From contig JBPOIN010000144.1 in assembly GCA_052034445.1 (NCBI GenBank), positions 1 through 8,821 on the forward strand: DNA of 8,821 nt, in the 5' to 3' direction. Of this stretch, positions 6,143-8,821 are shown piece after piece. The notes beneath the pieces were generated by a model. The model made no database searches. It was not told the origin of the DNA and was given only the letters and a program-made list of their open reading frames with translations. The translations under genes were made by a program, and so were the position numbers. The DNA is from Sterolibacterium sp052034445. GTDB taxonomy: Bacteria; Pseudomonadota; Gammaproteobacteria; Burkholderiales; Rhodocyclaceae. How positions within the stretch are numbered: position 1 is the first letter of the stretch; the number at the start of each line of letters is the position of its first letter.

Positions 6143-7272
6143 AATACGTCGACGAATTCCGCGATGGCAAGCTGGCGCGCGGACTGGCGGCGGCCATCGC
6201 GCGCACGGTGTTGACCACGCGCAGCTACCGGCTCATGGAGTTTTGCGGCGGTCACACGCATGCGATCGCGCGCTACGGGCTGCGCGACCTGTTGCCGGCG
6301 AATGTGCAGATGATTCATGGTCCGGGCTGTCCGGTCTGCGTGCTGCCGATCGGCCGCATCGATCAGGCGATCCGCCTGGCGCTCGACCGCGGCGTGATCC
6401 TGTGCGCCTATGGCGACACCCTGCGCGTGCCGGCTTCGGGCGGCCTGTCGTTGCTCAAGGCGCGCGCCCAGTCCGGCGATGTGCGCATGATCTATTCGGC
6501 GGCCGATGCACTCAAGCTCGCGCGCGAGAATCCGCAGCGCGAGGTGGTGTTTTTCGCCATCGGCTTCGAGACCACCACGCCGCCGACCGCACTCGTGATC
6601 CAGCAGGCGCAGGCCGAAGATCTGAAGAATTTCAGCGTGCTGTGCAATCACGTGCTGACGCCGGCCGCGATGACCCATATTCTCGAATCGCCCGAAGTGC
6701 GTGACTACGGCAGCGTGCCGCTCGATGGCTTCATCGGTCCGGCGCATGTCAGCACCATCATCGGCAGCCGGCCGTACGAGTTTTTCGCCGAGGAATACCG
6801 CAAGCCCGTGGTGATCGCCGGTTTCGAACCGCTCGACGTGATGCAGGCGATCCTGATGCTGGTGACGCAGATCAATCAGGGGCGCAGCGAGGTCGAGAAC
6901 CAGTTCCGCCGCGCCGTGACGCGCGCCGGCAATCTCAAGGCGCAGGCTGTCGTCGCCGAGGTCTTCGAGCTGCGACGCAGTTTCGAGTGGCGCGGCCTCG
7001 GCGAAACGCCGTATTCGGCATTGAAGATCCGCGCGCCGTTTGCCGGCTTCGACGCCGAGCGGCGCTATGGGCTGGACTATGTGTCGGCGCCCGACCACAA
7101 GGCCTGCGAATGCGGCGCCATCCTGCGTGGCGTCAAGCAACCGCAGGAATGCAAAATCTTCGGCACGGTCTGCACGCCGGATACGCCGGTCGGCGCCTGC
7201 ATGGTTTCCAGCGAAGGCGCCTGCGCCGCGCATTACACTTATGGCCGTTTCAGTGATACGCAATCAACATGA
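6139..7272 (+). CDS. hypD: Hydrogenase maturation iron-sulfur protein HypD
   Basis: HypD, with HypC, is the scaffold on which iron receives its CN and CO ligands; it carries a [4Fe-4S] cluster and redox-active cysteines. The 377-residue product has normal length. The motif FCGGHTHAI (35-43) contains the essential Cys36, and GPGCPVC (61-67) contains the Cys64/Cys67 pair. GFETTTP (142-148) and the segment CNHVLTPAAM (169-178) are family signatures. The C-terminal region has the cluster-type cysteines Cys323, Cys325, Cys338, Cys345, Cys354 and Cys362. The start at 6139 lies in the ATGA overlap with hypC and gives the expected N-terminus MKYVDEFRDG. The stop overlaps the hypE start in the same way. 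Confidence 0.97.
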   Translation: MKYVDEFRDGKLARGLAAAIARTVLTTRSYRLMEFCGGHTHAIARYGLRDLLPANVQMIHGPGCPVCVLPIGRIDQAIRLALDRGVILCAYGDTLRVPASGGLSLLKARAQSGDVRMIYSAADALKLARENPQREVVFFAIGFETTTPPTALVIQQAQAEDLKNFSVLCNHVLTPAAMTHILESPEVRDYGSVPLDGFIGPAHVSTIIGSRPYEFFAEEYRKPVVIAGFEPLDVMQAILMLVTQINQGRSEVENQFRRAVTRAGNLKAQAVVAEVFELRRSFEWRGLGETPYSALKIRAPFAGFDAERRYGLDYVSAPDHKACECGAILRGVKQPQECKIFGTVCTPDTPVGACMVSSEGACAAHYTYGRFSDTQST

Positions 7273-8336
7273 CCGGGATACGAAAAAATTATGTGCGGCC
7301 GCTCGACCTCAAGCATGGACAGGTCGAATTGAGCCATGGCAGCGGCGGTCGTGCGATGGCGCAGCTGATCGAGGAGCTGTTTCAGCGCGCCTTCGATAAC
7401 GAATTCCTGCGCCAGGGCAACGACGGCGCCGTGCTGCCCGGCCTCGCCGCGCCGGGACGGCTGGTCATGACCACCGATGCGCATGTGGTCACGCCGCTGT
7501 TTTTCCCGGGCGGCGACATCGGCAGCCTGAGCGTGCATGGCACGCTCAACGATCTGGCCATGATGGGCGCCCGGCCGCTGTATCTGGCGGCGAGTTTCAT
7601 CCTCGAAGAAGGCTTGCCGCTGGACGATCTCAAGCGCATCGTCGATTCACTGGCGCAGGCCGCGCGCCGCGCGGGCGTGCCTGTGGTTACCGGCGACACC
7701 AAGGTGGTCGAGCATGGCAAGGGTGACGGCGTGTTCATCACCACCACGGGCGTCGGCTGCGTCGCGCCCGGCATCGAGCTGTCGGGCGAGCGCGCCCGGC
7801 CCGGCGATGCGATCCTGATCTCGGGCAGCATCGGCGAACATGGCATGGCGATCATGAGCCAGCGCGAGAATCTGAGTTTCGATTCGCCGATCGTCTCCGA
7901 CAGCGCCGCCTTGCATGAGCTCGTCGCCGCCATGCTGGCGACGCTCGGCGCCGATGGCCGCGCCTTGCGCTGCCTGCGCGATCCGACGCGCGGCGGGTTG
8001 GCCAGCACGCTCAACGAAATCGCCGCCCAGTCGGGCGTCGGCATGCTGCTCGACGAGGCGGCGATTCCGCTCCAGCCCGCCGTGGCGGCGGCCTGCGAGT
8101 TTCTCGGCCTCGACCCGCTGTATGTGGCCAATGAAGGCAAACTGGTGGCGATCTGCGCCCCCGAGGCAGCGCAGCCTCTGCTGGCCGCGCTGCGTGCGCA
8201 CCCCCTGGGCGCCCAAGCGGCGCTGATTGGCCGCGTGCAGGCCGATGACCACCAGTTCGTGCAGATGCAGACGCGTTTCGGTGGCCGGCGCAATGTCGAC
8301 CGCCTGAGCGGCGAGCAACTGCCGCGCATCTGTTGA
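7269..8336 (+). CDS. hypE: Carbamoyl dehydratase HypE
   Basis: HypE accepts a carbamoyl group from HypF on its C-terminal cysteine and dehydrates it with ATP to a thiocyanate, the cyanide donor for the HypCD-bound iron. The 355-residue product belongs to the PurM/AIR-synthase fold. It shows HGSGGR (23-28), TTDAHVV (68-74), the ATP-site stretch GTLNDLAMMGA (91-101), GDTKVV (142-147), RDPTRGGLA (237-245) and ANEGK (287-291). It ends exactly in PRIC (352-355), the signature with the acceptor Cys355. The start at 7269 is within the ATGA overlap with hypD. It is the last gene of the string. I see no intrinsic terminator directly after it: GCGG/CCGC near 8343-8355 is a weak stem without a T-run. 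Confidence 0.97.
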   Translation: MTGIRKNYVRPLDLKHGQVELSHGSGGRAMAQLIEELFQRAFDNEFLRQGNDGAVLPGLAAPGRLVMTTDAHVVTPLFFPGGDIGSLSVHGTLNDLAMMGARPLYLAASFILEEGLPLDDLKRIVDSLAQAARRAGVPVVTGDTKVVEHGKGDGVFITTTGVGCVAPGIELSGERARPGDAILISGSIGEHGMAIMSQRENLSFDSPIVSDSAALHELVAAMLATLGADGRALRCLRDPTRGGLASTLNEIAAQSGVGMLLDEAAIPLQPAVAAACEFLGLDPLYVANEGKLVAICAPEAAQPLLAALRAHPLGAQAALIGRVQADDHQFVQMQTRFGGRRNVDRLSGEQLPRIC

Positions 8337-8478
8337 AATCTGCGGCTTTACCCCGCCCAAGTCAGTTTGTCCCATCTCCACTTCATCTGAGATGGTTGGC
8401 CGCTTTTCTCAATCCGAGGGGCAGGGGCGATAGATTTCACGTGCTCAAAAGTTGGTGACTTTGATCCGATGGGCTCTC
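8337..8478. other. Unassigned junction after hypE
   Basis: This segment lies between the end of hypE and the 15-bp tandem repeat and has lower GC than the genes. It holds CATCT-G-AGATG (around 8384-8394) and no clear terminator. A 69-codon open frame on the minus strand (8348-8557) crosses it but overlaps the hsdR remnant antisense and has no domain I recognise. It could be the flank of a lost mobile element; I cannot name one. Confidence 0.35.
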
Positions 8479-8523
8479 GACAAGGCTCCTCTAGACAAGG
8501 CTCCTCTATATGGATCCCATCGG
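8466..8523. repeat. 8-bp inverted repeat bracketing the tandem duplication
   Basis: CCGATGGG (8466-8473) and CCCATCGG (8516-8523) are perfect reverse complements 42 bp apart, with GATC next to both arms. They enclose the 15-bp tandem copies. Eight base pairs over this distance can occur by chance; the position at a gene-truncation edge is the only reason to list it. Confidence 0.35.
8479..8508. repeat. 15-bp perfect tandem duplication
   Basis: GACAAGGCTCCTCTA occurs twice head to tail (8479-8493 and 8494-8508). It lies just before the hsdR remnant and within a wider inverted repeat (CCGATGGG at 8466-8473, CCCATCGG at 8516-8523). A short duplication exactly at the edge of a truncated gene is consistent with replication slippage or a recombination or insertion scar. 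Confidence 0.7.
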
Positions 8524-8821
8524 CCAAGTCCATGAACTGGCCGAGGTCTCCGCCCAACTGGACGCCTCTTCACCTTTGCCCAAGCGGAACAGCAGCGTGA
8601 GGCGCAGGAGTTGATCAGCGCCGAAAATCTGAATTCCGAAGCGGCTAGACGCTATATCACCACCTCGCTCAAGCGGGAATTTGCCAGTGATAGCGGCACT
8701 GAGCTCAATGCCGTTCTGCCCAAGATGAGCCCGCTGAATCCGCAATACCTGACCAAAAAGCAAAGCGTGTTCCAGAAAATCGCTGCGTTTGTGGAGAAGT
8801 TCAAAGGCGTGGGTGGGCAGG
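8510..8821 (+). pseudogene. hsdR: Type I restriction endonuclease R subunit, C-terminal remnant
   Basis: From 8536 one frame is open to the window end. It encodes EAQELISAENLNSEAARRY, then TSLKREFASDSGTELN, LPKMSPLNPQYLTKKQSVF and AAFVEKFKGVGGQ. This matches the conserved C-terminus of EcoR124-type HsdR, the translocating and cleaving subunit of type I restriction-modification enzymes. HsdR is about 1000 residues, but only roughly 100 codons remain before hypE territory, so the gene lacks its nuclease and helicase parts and cannot cut DNA. The frame is closed upstream by TGA at 8533-8535. A second frame from ATG 8510 (MDPIGQVHELAEVSAQLDA) flows into the first if one C was lost near 8566, giving ...LDA-LFTFAQAEQQ. 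That implies a frameshift on top of the truncation. The gene's stop codon lies just beyond the window. The identity is strong; the frameshifted upstream part is less certain. Confidence 0.78.

Noticed and set aside
6043..7263. 406-codon minus-strand ORF opposite hypC/hypD
   Set aside because: It is an antisense shadow; the plus-strand HypD has all family motifs.
8348..8557. 69-codon minus-strand ORF downstream of hypE
   Set aside because: It overlaps the hsdR remnant antisense, includes the tandem duplication, and shows no known domain.

Overview
The window looks like a piece of a proteobacterial chromosome, most likely a betaproteobacterium. The coding DNA is GC-rich with strong GC preference at third codon positions, and the hyp genes run in the order B-F-C-D-E. 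The taxon is inferred from gene order and style, not from a phylogenetic marker.

Layout. (1) Positions 1-323 hold the 3' end of a TorD/DmsD-type chaperone gene. (2) Positions 324-747 hold no supportable gene but are unusually structured. There is a hairpin whose U8 tail makes it a terminator for leftward transcripts, two abutting perfect stem-loops, an 8-bp tandem repeat, and a 14-bp perfect palindrome over a likely promoter. (3) Positions 748-1311 encode a Panacea/SocA-like (DUF4065) protein, a domain best known as an antitoxin. It starts at TTG and no toxin gene is visible. (4) Positions 1408-8336 are a compact rightward gene string: an M20D amidohydrolase, then hypB, hypF, hypC, hypD and hypE. 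hypB/hypF, hypC/hypD and hypD/hypE overlap by ATGA. (5) Positions 8337-8821 are an accessory-looking junction with a 15-bp tandem duplication, followed by the last roughly 100 codons of a type I restriction R-subunit gene (hsdR), cut off at its 5' side and probably frameshifted.

How the genes work together. HypF activates carbamoyl phosphate and passes the carbamoyl group to the C-terminal cysteine of HypE, which dehydrates it to a thiocyanate. HypC and HypD form the scaffold on which Fe(CN)2CO is built. HypB is the nickel-handling GTPase of the later step. Together they mature the active site of [NiFe]-hydrogenases. The key residues of each step are present: the C-terminal PRIC of HypE, Cys2 of HypC, CGGHTH of HypD, and the CxxCGC motif and P-loop of HypB. 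hypA, the usual partner just upstream of hypB, is not in the window. Its position is taken by the M20D amidohydrolase. No hydrogenase structural gene is visible.

The core genes are well-known families. The parts most worth a second look are the structured segment 324-700 with its lone Panacea gene, the amidohydrolase in place of hypA, and the scarred junction with the hsdR remnant at the right end.
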